The position numbers were made by a program, and so were the translations under genes. A model generated the notes under the pieces. The model saw nothing but the letters and a program-made list of their open reading frames with translations. It did not search any database and was not told where the DNA came from. From G963720475 sp963720475 (lineage in GTDB: Bacteria; Actinomycetota; Thermoleophilia; Solirubrobacterales; Thermoleophilaceae), in NCBI GenBank assembly GCA_963720475.1, contig OY970394.1:1984001-2048000 (forward strand): DNA of 64,000 bases, written 5' to 3'. Positions 8,468-21,568 of this stretch are shown piece after piece. Position 1 is the stretch's first letter; every line of letters begins with the position of its first letter.

Positions 8468-9517
8468 TCAGCCCTTATCGCGCTCGGCGAGACGCTTTGC
8501 CGCCTCGATCTCACTCGTCCCGAGCGTGAGCGTCCCCCGGGCGCTGCGGCCAAGCGGGAGCCCCGCCGCCTCGCGCGCGGGATCCATCAAGTGCCGCTTG
8601 CGGCGGCGCACGTAGAGCACGCGCTGGAGGTACAGCGTTCCCATCCCGGCGAGCGCGATCGCCGCGAGGTTTACGCCGAGCTGCGCGAGCGCACCGGTGA
8701 ACTCATTCCAGTCGGCGTACGCCGCGGCGACGCCGATGTTGGCCGCCGCCGGGATCGTCGTGACCGAGATGAGGACTCCGACGAGGGCGCCGGACTTCGT
8801 CGAGCTGAGCGACAGCACGCCGGCGGTCCCGGCGAGCAGCGCGACGATGAACGACCACTCGTCGGGATGCGAGATGAACTCCGTGAAGCGCCGGTCACCG
8901 CTCTCGAAGGCGTCCGGGGCCATGCCCGTCCACTTGACGATCAGGGTCGCGAGGAGCGTCGCGGCGATCCCGACGGGAAAGCCGACCGCGAGCGCGAGCA
9001 GCGAGCGCTTCGCCAGGTCGCCCCGCCGCTCCACCGCCGCGACGCAGAAGCCGGCGATCGGGCCGAACTCCGGGCCGACGACCATCGCGCCGATGATCAG
9101 GATCGTCGAGTCGAGCATGATCCCGGCCATCGCGATCAGCATCGCGAGCACCATGAAGATGACGAAGCTGACCGAGAGCTCGGTGCTTTCCGAGGTGCGC
9201 GCCTCGACCTCCTCCCAGATCACCGCGTCGGCGGGGGCGCCGCGGGCGCTCTTCTCGGCACGGTCCGAAGCGTCAGAGATCGTCGAGTCGATCAGCTCCA
9301 TCGCGATCGACCCTTCTTCGGGGATTTTGAGCTCGCGCAGGTCGCTGAGGATCACGCTCGCGTCCTCGCGCGCGACATCGCAGAGGATCACGTCGCCGCT
9401 CGGTTTCGACGCTGCGTTCGGGAGATGGATCACGTTGCAGACCGAGTCGGCCTGGCTCAGCAGCTCGAGCGCGTCCTTCGCGCTGTGATGGGGGGCAACG
9501 ATCCGCAGGTGGACCAT
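8468..9517 (-). CDS. DUF389 family membrane protein
   Basis: 349-residue integral membrane protein of the DUF389 (TIGR00341-like) family. The N-terminal about 100 residues are cytosolic and begin MVHLRIVAP; then come about six hydrophobic segments (around 115-135, 140-160, 178-200, 218-240, 250-270, 280-300). The first two carry the conserved block IMLDSTILIIGAMVVGPEFGPIAG. The C-terminal tail is basic. The molecular function of the family is not established; transport has been suggested. The start at 9517 was chosen because the family N-terminus begins there and TACGCT lies 7 bases upstream (leaderless). It is divergent from the secreted glycosidase. Confidence 0.85.
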   Translation of the reverse strand: MVHLRIVAPHHSAKDALELLSQADSVCNVIHLPNAASKPSGDVILCDVAREDASVILSDLRELKIPEEGSIAMELIDSTISDASDRAEKSARGAPADAVIWEEVEARTSESTELSVSFVIFMVLAMLIAMAGIMLDSTILIIGAMVVGPEFGPIAGFCVAAVERRGDLAKRSLLALAVGFPVGIAATLLATLIVKWTGMAPDAFESGDRRFTEFISHPDEWSFIVALLAGTAGVLSLSSTKSGALVGVLISVTTIPAAANIGVAAAYADWNEFTGALAQLGVNLAAIALAGMGTLYLQRVLYVRRRKRHLMDPAREAAGLPLGRSARGTLTLGTSEIEAAKRLAERDKG

Positions 9518-9524
9518 CGCGCCC

Positions 9525-9530
9525 AGCGTA
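9525..9530 (-). promoter_or_regulatory. Putative -10 box of leaderless DUF389 promoter
   Basis: TACGCT on the minus strand, 7 bases before the ATG at 9517. There is no Shine-Dalgarno before that ATG. Confidence 0.45.
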
Positions 9531-9651
9531 GCGGCGGGCGGCGGACGGGCTGCGCCGCTGTCGTGCAAGGATGCGGCCGCATGCCGCCGCACGTGCCGCC
9601 CCTACACCGTCCGCGCGACTTTTCCCCCGCTCCACGGTTCTCCTAGGAGTC

Positions 9652-11082
9652 GTGCGAATCGGGCGCCGCCAACTCACCGCGTTCGCCGCTGCCTGCGCAG
9701 CGGTCGCGCTTCCGTGCGCGTTCGCGGCGCCGGCCTCTGCGGCAGCCGACGCCGAAGTTTCGATCATGGACGACCAGCTGCTCCTCGACGCGTCGGACGC
9801 CAAGCTCGAGGAAGTGATGAACCGCTTTCAGCGACTGGGTGTGGACCGGATCCGCGTGTCGGCGTTCTGGGCGGGACACGCGCCGTCGGCTCGTTCACGG
9901 ACGAAGCCGAAGAACTTCAACGCCGGGAGTGGGACCGATCCGCGCTACAACTGGGCCGCTCTCGACCGGGTGGTCGGCGGCGCCACTGCGCGGGGCATCC
10001 GCCTGTTGATCTCGATCACGACGCCCGCGCCGTTCTGGGGGACGCAGAACCCGGGCAGGAAAAATGGGCTCTACAAGCCGGATCCGAAGCAGTTCGCAAG
10101 CTTCGCTCAAGCCGTCGCGCAGCGCTATTCCCGCTTCCCGGTCCAGTACGCGATCCTGAACGAGCCGAACCAGCCCGGCTGGCTGCTGCCGCAGTCGGAG
10201 GGTAAGAAGCTCGTCGCGCCGGTGATCTACCGCAACCTCGTTCGCGCGGCGTATCCGAAGATCAAGCGCCAGGCGCCGAACGCTCTCGTGCTGGTTGGCG
10301 AGCTCGCCCCGAGCGGCCGCACCCAGCGCGGGGCGAACGAGCCGATCCGCCCACTCACCTTCCTGCGCGCTTTCGGCTCGACCAGCAAGCCGCCCCCGGC
10401 TGACGCGATCGGACACCATCCGTACTCGTTCTTCGATCCGCCGGACAAGAAGTCGGCGGATCCCGACGACGCGGCGATCGGCGACTCCGCGCGCCTGTTC
10501 AGCGCCCTCGACAAGCTCACTTCGAAGGGTGCGATCGACGCCAAGCGCGGCCGCAAGCTGGACGTCTACTACACCGAGTTCGGCTACCAGACCGATCCTC
10601 CCGACCCGTTTGCGGGCGTCTCGCTCTCGCGCCAGAGCCGTTACCTCCAGCAGGCGGCCCACCAGGTCTGGCGCACGCCGCGCCTCCGCGCGTACAACCA
10701 GTTCCGGTTGACCGACGGCAAGATCGGCAAAGCGAAGGGTCTGCGTGCTTTCAACGAGTTTCAGAGCGGGCTGCTGTTCGCGAACGGGCGGAAGAAGCCG
10801 TCCTACGACGCGTTCGCGGCGCCGCTGTGGATCGATCCGGCAAAGCCGCGATCGGGCGCGAGCGCGCGTTTGTGGGGCCAGGTGCGGCCGGGAGGCGCGT
10901 CGCAGGTGGTCGTGGAGTTCCGCTCGGGATCCGGCTCCTTTGCCGAGGTCGCGCGCGCCACGACCGATGCCCGCGGGTACTTCACGGCGTCCGTGACGGC
11001 GCGTTCCGGCGAGTACCGCTACAGCTACAGCGGTGGCGGCGCGACGGGAACAACCCCCTCGCTGAAGCTCTCGACGCGCTGA
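9652..11082 (+). CDS. Secreted clan GH-A glycoside hydrolase-like protein
   Basis: Predicted exported glycosidase of 476 residues. With the GTG start at 9652 the protein begins MRIGRRQLT followed by an Ala-rich hydrophobic stretch ending in APASAAADA, a good signal peptide; the RR may mean Tat export. The rest fits a TIM-barrel clan GH-A enzyme: RIRVSAFW, LLISITTPAPFWG, AILNEPNQ (acid/base Glu in NEP) and VYYTEFGYQT (probable nucleophile Glu). The last about 90 residues (GASARLWGQVRPGG...) look like a small beta-sandwich. The substrate cannot be assigned. An upstream ATG at 9571 would add 27 residues without a signal-like start. The AGGAG just before the GTG is only 2 bases away, which is too close to be a normal ribosome site. 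Confidence 0.75.
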   Translation: MRIGRRQLTAFAAACAAVALPCAFAAPASAAADAEVSIMDDQLLLDASDAKLEEVMNRFQRLGVDRIRVSAFWAGHAPSARSRTKPKNFNAGSGTDPRYNWAALDRVVGGATARGIRLLISITTPAPFWGTQNPGRKNGLYKPDPKQFASFAQAVAQRYSRFPVQYAILNEPNQPGWLLPQSEGKKLVAPVIYRNLVRAAYPKIKRQAPNALVLVGELAPSGRTQRGANEPIRPLTFLRAFGSTSKPPPADAIGHHPYSFFDPPDKKSADPDDAAIGDSARLFSALDKLTSKGAIDAKRGRKLDVYYTEFGYQTDPPDPFAGVSLSRQSRYLQQAAHQVWRTPRLRAYNQFRLTDGKIGKAKGLRAFNEFQSGLLFANGRKKPSYDAFAAPLWIDPAKPRSGASARLWGQVRPGGASQVVVEFRSGSGSFAEVARATTDARGYFTASVTARSGEYRYSYSGGGATGTTPSLKLSTR

Positions 11083-11153
11083 TCTCCCTTTCCAGAGGCG
11101 TTTCCCGCAGGGTTGTTCTTCCGTCCGCGGGGGTACTTACTCTGTACGAACAC

Positions 11154-11423
11154 GTGTTCCCGACGGTCACAGATCGCATCTCGCGCGCCACGCTGGGCGG
11201 CATCGGCCTCGCGGTCGAGTTCGCCACCCTCGGCGAGTACGCGCCGTTCAGCGGCCCGCCTTCCCCGGACGGGCCGCGCGAGGCCTCGGATGAGGGCGGC
11301 CTCGGGATGGAGTGGGAGTGGCCGGCCCCGGCGTGCGAAGGGCGCCAGCCTGCGCGTCGCCGCTCGCGGGGTGGTTCCGTCGAGGGCTTCGCGGCGAGCC
11401 AGCCCTGTCTCACAGCCTCCTAG
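11154..11423 (+). CDS. Possible small protein, unknown
   Basis: An 89-residue frame (VFPTVTDRISRATLGGIGLAVEFATLGEYAPF...) that fills most of the gap after the glycosidase. Third codon positions are almost all G or C over the first 60 codons, as in real genes here, and a weak promoter (TTGTTC, 18 bases, TTACTC) lies upstream. The C-terminal third is low-complexity and unconvincing. No Shine-Dalgarno is seen before the GTG. Not recognised. Confidence 0.3.
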   Translation: MFPTVTDRISRATLGGIGLAVEFATLGEYAPFSGPPSPDGPREASDEGGLGMEWEWPAPACEGRQPARRRSRGGSVEGFAASQPCLTAS

Positions 11424-11441
11424 CTGCGGTTTGCAGTTCAG

Positions 11442-11837
11442 CTAGGCGATCTTCTCGAGCTGCCAGTCGCCACCTTCGCTGCGGCCGATGGTGAGGTGCA
11501 GCTCCTCCCCCGCCGCCTGCGCGACGAACCGGGCCCTGTCCTCGGTCACACCGGGACGGTCGTCGACGAGGATCAGGTGGAGCTCCTCGACGAGGAAGTC
11601 GGGCCGCTCCCGCTGCAGAGCGGCCTTCGCCGCCGCCTCGAGTGCGTCGCGATGCCAGCCCCTGTCCTCCGCCCGCGCCGCCTCGAGCGCGCGATCGGCC
11701 TCGGCGACGTGCTGGGCGTAGGCGCCGGCCTGCCTGCTGTCGCGGCGCTTGGCGGCGATGAAGCCACCCGCAAGGAACAGCAGCGCCAGCAGCAGTAGAG
11801 CGCCGATGACGATCAGGATGATGTCGATCGCAGACAC
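11442..11837 (-). CDS. Small membrane-anchored protein, unknown
   Basis: 131 residues with one N-terminal transmembrane helix (IDIILIVIGALLLLALLFLAGGFIAAKRR). A charged helical region rich in Ala, Glu and Arg follows (about 45-90, possible coiled coil), then a soluble domain with two HLxL strands (LVEELHLILVDDRPG, GEELHLTIG). The GTG at 11837 is preferred because an upstream in-frame ATG at 11894 would overlap the rRNA terminator. The family is not recognised with certainty. It lies just beyond the rRNA operon terminator on the same strand. Confidence 0.65.
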   Translation of the reverse strand: MSAIDIILIVIGALLLLALLFLAGGFIAAKRRDSRQAGAYAQHVAEADRALEAARAEDRGWHRDALEAAAKAALQRERPDFLVEELHLILVDDRPGVTEDRARFVAQAAGEELHLTIGRSEGGDWQLEKIA

Positions 11838-11894
11838 GGCGGCGGAGTCTACGACGAGCACGCCGGCGCGGCTGCGCAGGCCCCCAGAACGCAC

Positions 11895-11924
11895 GGAGGG
11901 CCGCCCCCTGCGGGACGGCCCTCC
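11895..11924 (-). terminator. Terminator hairpin of the rRNA operon
   Basis: Inverted repeat GGAGGGCCG ... CGGCCCTCC (9-bp arms) with a further short CCC/GGG pairing inside, starting 12 bases after the 5S 3' end. There is no strong U-run, which is common in high-GC actinobacteria. Confidence 0.75.
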
Positions 11925-11936
11925 GGTGAAGCTAAT

Positions 11937-12053
11937 CGGCGGCGACCTACTCTCCCGGGCCCTTTCGGGCCAAGTACCATCGGCGCTGAGGGGCTTAACT
12001 GCTCTGTTCGGAATGGGAAGAGGTGTTTCCCCCTCGCTATGACCACCGAAATC
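11937..12053 (-). rRNA. rrf: 5S ribosomal RNA
   Basis: About 117 bases with the conserved 5S core on the minus strand (reverse complement of ctgttcggaatgggaagagg), paired ends, and a position directly downstream of 23S. Ends are approximate by a few bases. Confidence 0.93.
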
Positions 12054-12072
12054 AAGCGAGACCGGGCTCCCA

Positions 12073-12097
12073 CCGAACCCTCAGAACCGCACAGTTG
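12073..12097 (-). other. 3' arm of the 23S precursor processing stem
   Basis: This segment is complementary to 15202-15227 across 25-26 bases with only a few mismatches. The two arms bracket 23S, so the precursor can fold into a long helix of the kind cut by RNase III during rRNA maturation. Confidence 0.75.
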
Positions 12098-12127
12098 ACC
12101 GCCCTAGGAAGCGGGGCATCAAAAAAT

Positions 12128-15134
<3,007 letters not shown>

Positions 15135-15201
15135 GTGATCAGCCCCGAGCTCGCCCGAAGGCGATCTGGGGGCCGGTGATACCCAATACTTCTTAGTTTG
15201 G

Positions 15202-15227
15202 CCAACTGTGCAGTTCTCAAGGTTCGG
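15202..15227 (-). other. 5' arm of the 23S precursor processing stem
   Basis: On the transcript this reads ccgaaccttgagaactgcac then agttgg. It pairs with the segment at 12073-12097 downstream of 23S. The TTGAGAACT core resembles the element found next to actinobacterial rRNA genes. Confidence 0.75.
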
Positions 15228-15284
15228 CGAGGGCCGTGACCGTGGCGACTGCCCCGGGACTCCAGGGCGAGCCGGCCGCGGGCC

Positions 15285-15309
15285 GGTCTCTCAAAACTCA
15301 ACAGCATGC
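15285..15309 (-). other. 3' arm of the 16S precursor processing stem
   Basis: This pairs with the leader segment 17221-17245 over 25 bases, with one G-U pair and one mismatch. The shared core is AAAACTCAACAGCATGC. Together the two arms bracket the whole 16S gene. Confidence 0.78.
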
Positions 15310-15438
15310 TCATCGCGCTCACGCGCGGTGTCTTCCAGGTCCGGTCGACGTTCTAGGCCGCACGGGACGCTCGAGGCGCCCGCGCGGGCTCCCACTCGGG
15401 GTGACCACAGGGGCCACCCCTCGCGATTGGAAGCTCCC

Positions 15439-16991
<1,553 letters not shown>

Positions 16992-17072
16992 CAACATGTC
17001 GCCGGTTCAGGCAAGCCCGAACCGGGTCCATCTCTATTTCAGGAAAGCTGTCAAGTCCTGCCCTCCGCCTGC

Positions 17073-17081
17073 TTAAAGAGC
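17073..17081 (-). promoter_or_regulatory. boxA antitermination element in rRNA leader
   Basis: GCTCTTTAA on the minus strand matches the boxA core that loads NusB-S10 for rRNA antitermination. It lies about 82 bases before the 16S 5' end, inside the loop of a hairpin with arms CTCCGC/GCGGAG (17063-17068 and 17080-17085). Confidence 0.6.
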
Positions 17082-17220
17082 GGAGAGCCGGCCCGCCGCG
17101 TACACCTGCGGCTAAGGCCAGACATGACGGGTCTCAGTTAATACGTCGCTCCACGAGCGGGCTGCCCGTGAGCGACGGTCGAACCTGGACGCGACCGAAG
17201 GCCATAAGGCCTCGGATCGC

Positions 17221-17245
17221 GCATGCTGTTGAGTTTTCAAAGACC
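17221..17245 (-). other. 5' arm of the 16S precursor processing stem
   Basis: The leader segment GGTCTTTGAAAACTCAACAG plus CATGC on the transcript is the partner of 15285-15309. The TTTGAAAACTCAACAG part is like the conserved leader element of other actinobacterial rRNA operons. Confidence 0.78.
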
Positions 17246-17343
17246 GCGACGCCTCGCTGGCGGGGTTGCCGCCTCGCTAAACGCTCCCCCTGGCGCGAAA
17301 GACCGCCGTCACGACCTTTCGGATGGCCATTTGGGGGACAGGC

Positions 17344-17372
17344 AGTATAGCGCTGCTGGGCCTCTGGGGCAA
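17344..17372 (-). promoter_or_regulatory. rRNA operon promoter
   Basis: On the minus strand, TTGCCC (17367-17372), exactly 17 bases, then TATACT (17344-17349). This is the best sigma-A-type promoter in the window. Transcription would start near 17337, giving a leader of about 345 bases before 16S. The -35 begins just 14 bases from the start of the sequence beyond the tyrS stop at 17387. Confidence 0.7.
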
Positions 17373-17386
17373 CGCCCCATAGGTTC

Positions 17387-18559
17387 TCAGCCGCCGGCGC
17401 GGAAGCGTTTGTAGCGCCGCTTGCCGGCGCGAACGACGGCTCCGTCGAGCTCGGCCGCCGGCAGGTCGAGCTCTTCTGGCGACAGCGTCCGCTCCCCAAC
17501 CTTCACCGCTCCCTGCCCGATCAGCCGGCGAGCCTCGGAGTTCGAGATGCCGAACGCGTCGCCGAGCAGGGCCGGCAGGTGGATCGGGTCCTGCTCGGGC
17601 AGCGGCGCCTCCTCGACCTCATCGGGCGCGGCGCGCTCCACGTGCAGCCGGTCGAAGTGGGCCTCGGCCGCCGCGGCGGCATCCTCGCCGTGGAAGCGGG
17701 CGCAGATCGCGCGCGCGAGCGCGCGCTTCGACTCGACGGCAGGGCGCGAAGGATCCAACGGCTCGTCGAGCAGCAGGTCGTGGTAGGTCGCCATCGCCTC
17801 GTCGGGGATCCGCATCAGCTTGCCGAAGACGTCCTCGGGCGAGTCGGTCACACCGACGTAGTTCCCGGCGGACTTCGACATCCGCTCCACTCCGTCGGTG
17901 CCGGGAAGGATCGGCATCGTCACGACGACCTGCGGCTCAACGCCGTAGGCCTGCTGGATGTCGCGCCCGAGCAACAGGTTGAACTTCTGGTCGGTGCCGC
18001 CGAGCTCGACGTCGGCGCTCACGGCGACCGAGTCGTAGCCCTGCAGCAACGGGTAGATCAGCTCGAGGATCGAGATCGGCTTGCCGGCCGAGTAGCGCTT
18101 CGCGAAGTCGTCGCGTTCGAGCAGCTGCGCGACCGTCGAGGTCCGGGCGAGGCGGAAGAGCTCCTCCATCGGCATGTCGAGCCACTCGCCGTTGCGTCGC
18201 ACCTCGGTCCGCTCCGGATCGAGGACCGTGAATGCCTGCCGCTTGAAGGTCTCGGCGTTCGCGTCTATCTCGCCAGGCTCCAACACCGGGCGCGCCGTGC
18301 TGCGGCCGCTGGGGTCTCCCACGCGCGCGGTGTAGTCCCCAATGATCAGTACGACGCGGTGGCCGAGGTCCTGGAACTCGCGCAACTTGCGCAGGACGAC
18401 CGTGTGGCCGAGGTGGATGTCGGACGCCGTCGGGTCAATCCCGAGCTTCACGCGCAGCTCGCCGTTTCGCTTGAGTCGCTCCTCCAGAGCGCCCTCCGGC
18501 AGGGCCTCGACCGCGTTGCGCAGCAGAAACCCGGCGTCTGAAGCGGCGGATTGGCTCAT
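17387..18559 (-). CDS. tyrS: Tyrosyl-tRNA synthetase
   Basis: Class I aminoacyl-tRNA synthetase of 390 residues. Visible features are the HIGH-type motif HLGHTVVLRKL (about 49), the GDYTARVGDPSG block, the tyrosine site QAYGVEPQVVVTMPIL, the KMSKS-type motif RMSKSAGNYVGV and a C-terminal S4 RNA-binding domain (EARRLIGQGAVKVGE). The length and motif spacing fit the TyrZ-like shorter form rather than the E. coli TyrS form. The ATG at 18559 follows TAGCAT by 6 bases, so the message is probably leaderless. It lies upstream of the rRNA promoter on the same strand and divergent from the PBP gene. Confidence 0.95.
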   Translation of the reverse strand: MSQSAASDAGFLLRNAVEALPEGALEERLKRNGELRVKLGIDPTASDIHLGHTVVLRKLREFQDLGHRVVLIIGDYTARVGDPSGRSTARPVLEPGEIDANAETFKRQAFTVLDPERTEVRRNGEWLDMPMEELFRLARTSTVAQLLERDDFAKRYSAGKPISILELIYPLLQGYDSVAVSADVELGGTDQKFNLLLGRDIQQAYGVEPQVVVTMPILPGTDGVERMSKSAGNYVGVTDSPEDVFGKLMRIPDEAMATYHDLLLDEPLDPSRPAVESKRALARAICARFHGEDAAAAAEAHFDRLHVERAAPDEVEEAPLPEQDPIHLPALLGDAFGISNSEARRLIGQGAVKVGERTLSPEELDLPAAELDGAVVRAGKRRYKRFRAGG

Positions 18560-18565
18560 TTGCCA

Positions 18566-18571
18566 ATGCTA
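18566..18571 (-). promoter_or_regulatory. Putative -10 box of leaderless tyrS promoter
   Basis: TAGCAT on the minus strand, 6 bases before the tyrS ATG. It overlaps a plus-strand TAGACT (18570-18575) that could serve the divergent PBP gene with a leader of about 97 bases. Confidence 0.45.
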
Positions 18572-18678
18572 GACTGGCCCCCCGGCGGACGGAGCGCCGC
18601 CCGGCCGCAGGGCCCGCTCCTACTTGATCCATCAACGTCGCGCGCGAGGCGACGTCCGAACACGCTCGCCATCACCTG

Positions 18679-20919
18679 ATGAACGATCCGACGCAGATAG
18701 CCGTGGAAAGCGCCCCGATCGTCGAGCCGATGCCCGGCATCGGCCGGCCGAAGCTGAAGAAGCTGCGGCTGGCGCTCGTCCTCCTCGGCCTCTCGATCCT
18801 CGCCGTGATCTCGACCGTCTTCGGGATGATGATGGCTGTCGCCGGCGAGCTGCCCGCGCTCGAGAACTTGGCCCAGTTCAAGGCGGCGAAGAACTCGGTG
18901 CTGCTCGCCGACGACAAGGACGGCACCCAGATCGCGAAGCTGACCGACAACCAGAACCGGATCCTGCTGAGCGACTCCGAGATCTCGGTCAACATGAAGA
19001 ACGCCGTCATCGCGATCGAGGACAAGCGCTTCTACGACCACAGCGGCGTCGACTACCAGGGCATCGGGCGCGCCCTGTGGCAGGACATCCGCCAGCAGAG
19101 CACCGCTCAGGGCGGCTCGACGATCACCCAGCAGTTCGTCAAGAACGCGCTCGCGGCGCAGGGCGACCGCTCGGTCTTCCAGAAGCTGAAGGAGTCCGCC
19201 CTCGCCTATCACCTCGAGCGCAAGTGGTCGAAGAGCAAGATCCTCACCCAGTATCTGAACACGATCTACTTCGGCAACGGCGCTTACGGGATCGAGGCTG
19301 CGGCACGGACGTACTTCGGCGGGGGTGGGAAGTTCGCGCAATCGGACCGCCTTGCGCGCGACCTGACGCCGGAGCAAGGCGCGCTGATCGCCGGGATCAT
19401 CTCCTCGCCGACGGCTAACAATCCCGTCCAGTTTCCCCAGCAGGCCCGCGAGCGCCGCGACGCGGTGCTGAAGGCGATGCTCGAGCAGGAGATGATCACC
19501 AAGCAGCAGTACGACGTCGGCGTGCGAACCGCGATCCCGGCGGCGAGCGAAATCAACTCGCCGAGCCCGGACTCCGCTAACCCCTACTACTCGACCTGGG
19601 TCACCGAGCAACTCGTCAAGCGTTATAACGAGAACCGAGTCTTCGGCGGTGGGCTGAAGGTCCAGACGACCCTCGACCCCGAGCTACAGCAGGCCGCCGA
19701 GCAGGCGGTCACCCGGATCGACGACGTTGGGCCGAGCGCGGCGCTGGTCGCGATCGAGAACAAGACCGGCGAGGTCAAGGCGCTGGTGGGCGGTGAGAAC
19801 TACGACCGCAAGCCGTTCAACCTCGCGATCAGCGGACACCGGCAGCCCGGCTCGGCCTTCAAGCCGTTCACGCTGATCGCCGCGCTCGAGAACGGCATCG
19901 GCCCGTACTCGACGTGGGAGTCGCGGCAGAAGATCTTCCCGGTGCCGAACAGCGCCGACAAGAACGAGAAGTTCGTCGTCAACAACTACCAGAACCAGTA
20001 CTCAGGGGTGACGAGTCTCGCGTCCGCGACGGCGCAGTCGGACAACTCCGTCTACGCCGAGGTCGGGCTCAAGGTCGGGCCCGAGAAGATCGCGAAGCTG
20101 GCCAACAGGATGGGCATCCAGACGCCGATCTCGACCAACCCCGCGATGACGCTCGGCGGCCTCAAGCAGGGCCTCACCCCGATCGAGCTCGCCTACGCCT
20201 ATTCGACGATCGCAAACGGCGGCAAGCGGACCTACAACTCGCTGGCGCCGAACAAGCGGAGCCCCGTCGCGATCGAAAAGGTCCAGACGGCGGGCGGCGA
20301 CACGATCGACGAGAACAAGACCCGCACGACAGAGGTCTTCTCGAAGCAAAGCGCCGACGCTGCGACCAACATGCTCACGGGCGTGATCCAGAGCGGCACC
20401 GGCCGCGACGCCCAGATCGGCGAGTTCGCCGCCGGCAAGACCGGCACGACCGAGAACTACGGCGACGCCTGGTTCGTCGGCTTCAACAAGGAGCTGACGG
20501 TCGCGGTCTGGATCGGCTATCCGGACTCGCTCAAGCCGATGGAGACCGAGTACGGCGGCAGCCCGGTGGCGGGCGGTACCTACCCGGCCGCGATCTGGAG
20601 CACCTTCATGGCGCAGTGGATCGCGCTTCGCGACGAGCGCCAGGCCGCGGAGGACGCGAAGAAGATCGAGAGCGGCGAGGAAGTGCCCGGAACCGAGGTC
20701 CCCGCCGAGCCCACCGGTCCGGCGACGACCGACGAGTCCGGAACCGAGGGCGAGGGGACGGGCGGCGAGAGCGACGGCGGCAGTCAGCCGGCAGAGCCCG
20801 CCCCGCAGACCCCAGAGCAGCCGTCGGCGCCGCAGCAGCCCGCGACCCCCGCCCCTTCGCCTCCTAGCGGCGGAGGCGGCGAGACGGGCGGCGGCAGCAC
20901 TCCGGGCGCGGGCCAGTAG
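18679..20919 (+). CDS. Class A penicillin-binding protein (bifunctional glycosyltransferase/transpeptidase)
   Basis: 746 residues. A short cytosolic tail is followed by one transmembrane helix (about 30-53) and a GT51 glycosyltransferase domain with EDKRFYDHSG (114-123) and QGGSTITQQ (144-152). The transpeptidase domain has the serine motif S392-A-F-K, S454-D-N and K587-T-G-T. The last about 80 residues are a Pro/Glu/Gly/Thr-rich tail. It polymerises and cross-links peptidoglycan at the outer face of the membrane. The ATG at 18679 was chosen because the N-terminal cytosolic segment before the helix is normal for PonA-type enzymes. The gene stands alone on the plus strand. Confidence 0.93.
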   Translation: MNDPTQIAVESAPIVEPMPGIGRPKLKKLRLALVLLGLSILAVISTVFGMMMAVAGELPALENLAQFKAAKNSVLLADDKDGTQIAKLTDNQNRILLSDSEISVNMKNAVIAIEDKRFYDHSGVDYQGIGRALWQDIRQQSTAQGGSTITQQFVKNALAAQGDRSVFQKLKESALAYHLERKWSKSKILTQYLNTIYFGNGAYGIEAAARTYFGGGGKFAQSDRLARDLTPEQGALIAGIISSPTANNPVQFPQQARERRDAVLKAMLEQEMITKQQYDVGVRTAIPAASEINSPSPDSANPYYSTWVTEQLVKRYNENRVFGGGLKVQTTLDPELQQAAEQAVTRIDDVGPSAALVAIENKTGEVKALVGGENYDRKPFNLAISGHRQPGSAFKPFTLIAALENGIGPYSTWESRQKIFPVPNSADKNEKFVVNNYQNQYSGVTSLASATAQSDNSVYAEVGLKVGPEKIAKLANRMGIQTPISTNPAMTLGGLKQGLTPIELAYAYSTIANGGKRTYNSLAPNKRSPVAIEKVQTAGGDTIDENKTRTTEVFSKQSADAATNMLTGVIQSGTGRDAQIGEFAAGKTGTTENYGDAWFVGFNKELTVAVWIGYPDSLKPMETEYGGSPVAGGTYPAAIWSTFMAQWIALRDERQAAEDAKKIESGEEVPGTEVPAEPTGPATTDESGTEGEGTGGESDGGSQPAEPAPQTPEQPSAPQQPATPAPSPPSGGGGETGGGSTPGAGQ

Positions 20920-20962
20920 GGCCAACAGCGGGCGCACGGCGCCGGGCGCGTAGCGCTAGCAC

Positions 20963-21568
20963 CTACACGGTGGTCAGCGCGCCGCGCGCAGAGCGCATCG
21001 CCGGCGGCCACGGCCGCGAGACGTGGCGGCTCGCGACGTCGCAGAAGCGCCACTCGAGGTCGGCGGCCTTCGTGATGCCGATCCGCCGGCCGACGGCGAG
21101 AGCGGGCTCGGTCCCCGTGCGGGGACCGATGCGGATCGGTCCGTCGCAGAGGCTCGTGCCGTTGAGATCGAGGCCGATCGCGAGCGCCTGGGCGAGCTTG
21201 CCCGGGCCGGAGCAGAGCTCCTCGTCGCGCTCGCGGCCGCGGCGGCGGCGCATCAGCTCGTGCCCTTCCAGCGGCTCGAGGGCGCGGATCAAGACGGCGG
21301 CTCCCACCCCCTCCGGCTCGCAAACGGCGTTCAGCAGCGCGTGGACGCCGTACGAGCGGTACACGTAAGCCGTCCCCGGCGGGCCGAAGAGGTGCTCAGT
21401 ACGCGGCGTACGGCCGCCGAACGCGTGGCAGGCTGGCTCCTCTTCGTGGTAGCTCTCGGTCTCGACGATGCGGCCGACTGTGCCGGCGTGCGCAACGGTG
21501 CAGCCGATCAGACCGCGCGCGACCTCGTGTACCGAGCGCGCATAGAAGGCCCGCTCGGCCGGGTTCAG
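20963..21568 (-). CDS. mpg: DNA-3-methyladenine glycosylase (Mpg/AAG family), probable CTG start
   Basis: Monofunctional base-excision glycosylase that removes alkylated purines. Family blocks are FYARSVHEVARGLIGC, RIVETESYHEEEPACHAFGGRTPRTEHLFGPPGTAYVYRSYGVH (catalytic Glu in ETESY), AVLIRALEP and CSGPGKLAQALAIG. The natural N-terminus would be just before NPAERAFYARS. No ATG, GTG or TTG lies there, but a CTG at 21568 does. That CTG overlaps the argH stop as CTGA and follows GAGGAG at 8 bases. Upstream in-frame starts would need about 30 residues of Arg/Pro-rich translation from inside argH. It closes the long leu/arg operon. Confidence 0.85.
   Translation of the reverse strand: MNPAERAFYARSVHEVARGLIGCTVAHAGTVGRIVETESYHEEEPACHAFGGRTPRTEHLFGPPGTAYVYRSYGVHALLNAVCEPEGVGAAVLIRALEPLEGHELMRRRRGRERDEELCSGPGKLAQALAIGLDLNGTSLCDGPIRIGPRTGTEPALAVGRRIGITKAADLEWRFCDVASRHVSRPWPPAMRSARGALTTV

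Noticed and set aside
17026..17054. Second rRNA promoter with perfect -35 TTGACA (17049-17054)
   Set aside because: No acceptable -10 lies 16-18 bases downstream; the nearest TAGAGA is only 12 bases away.
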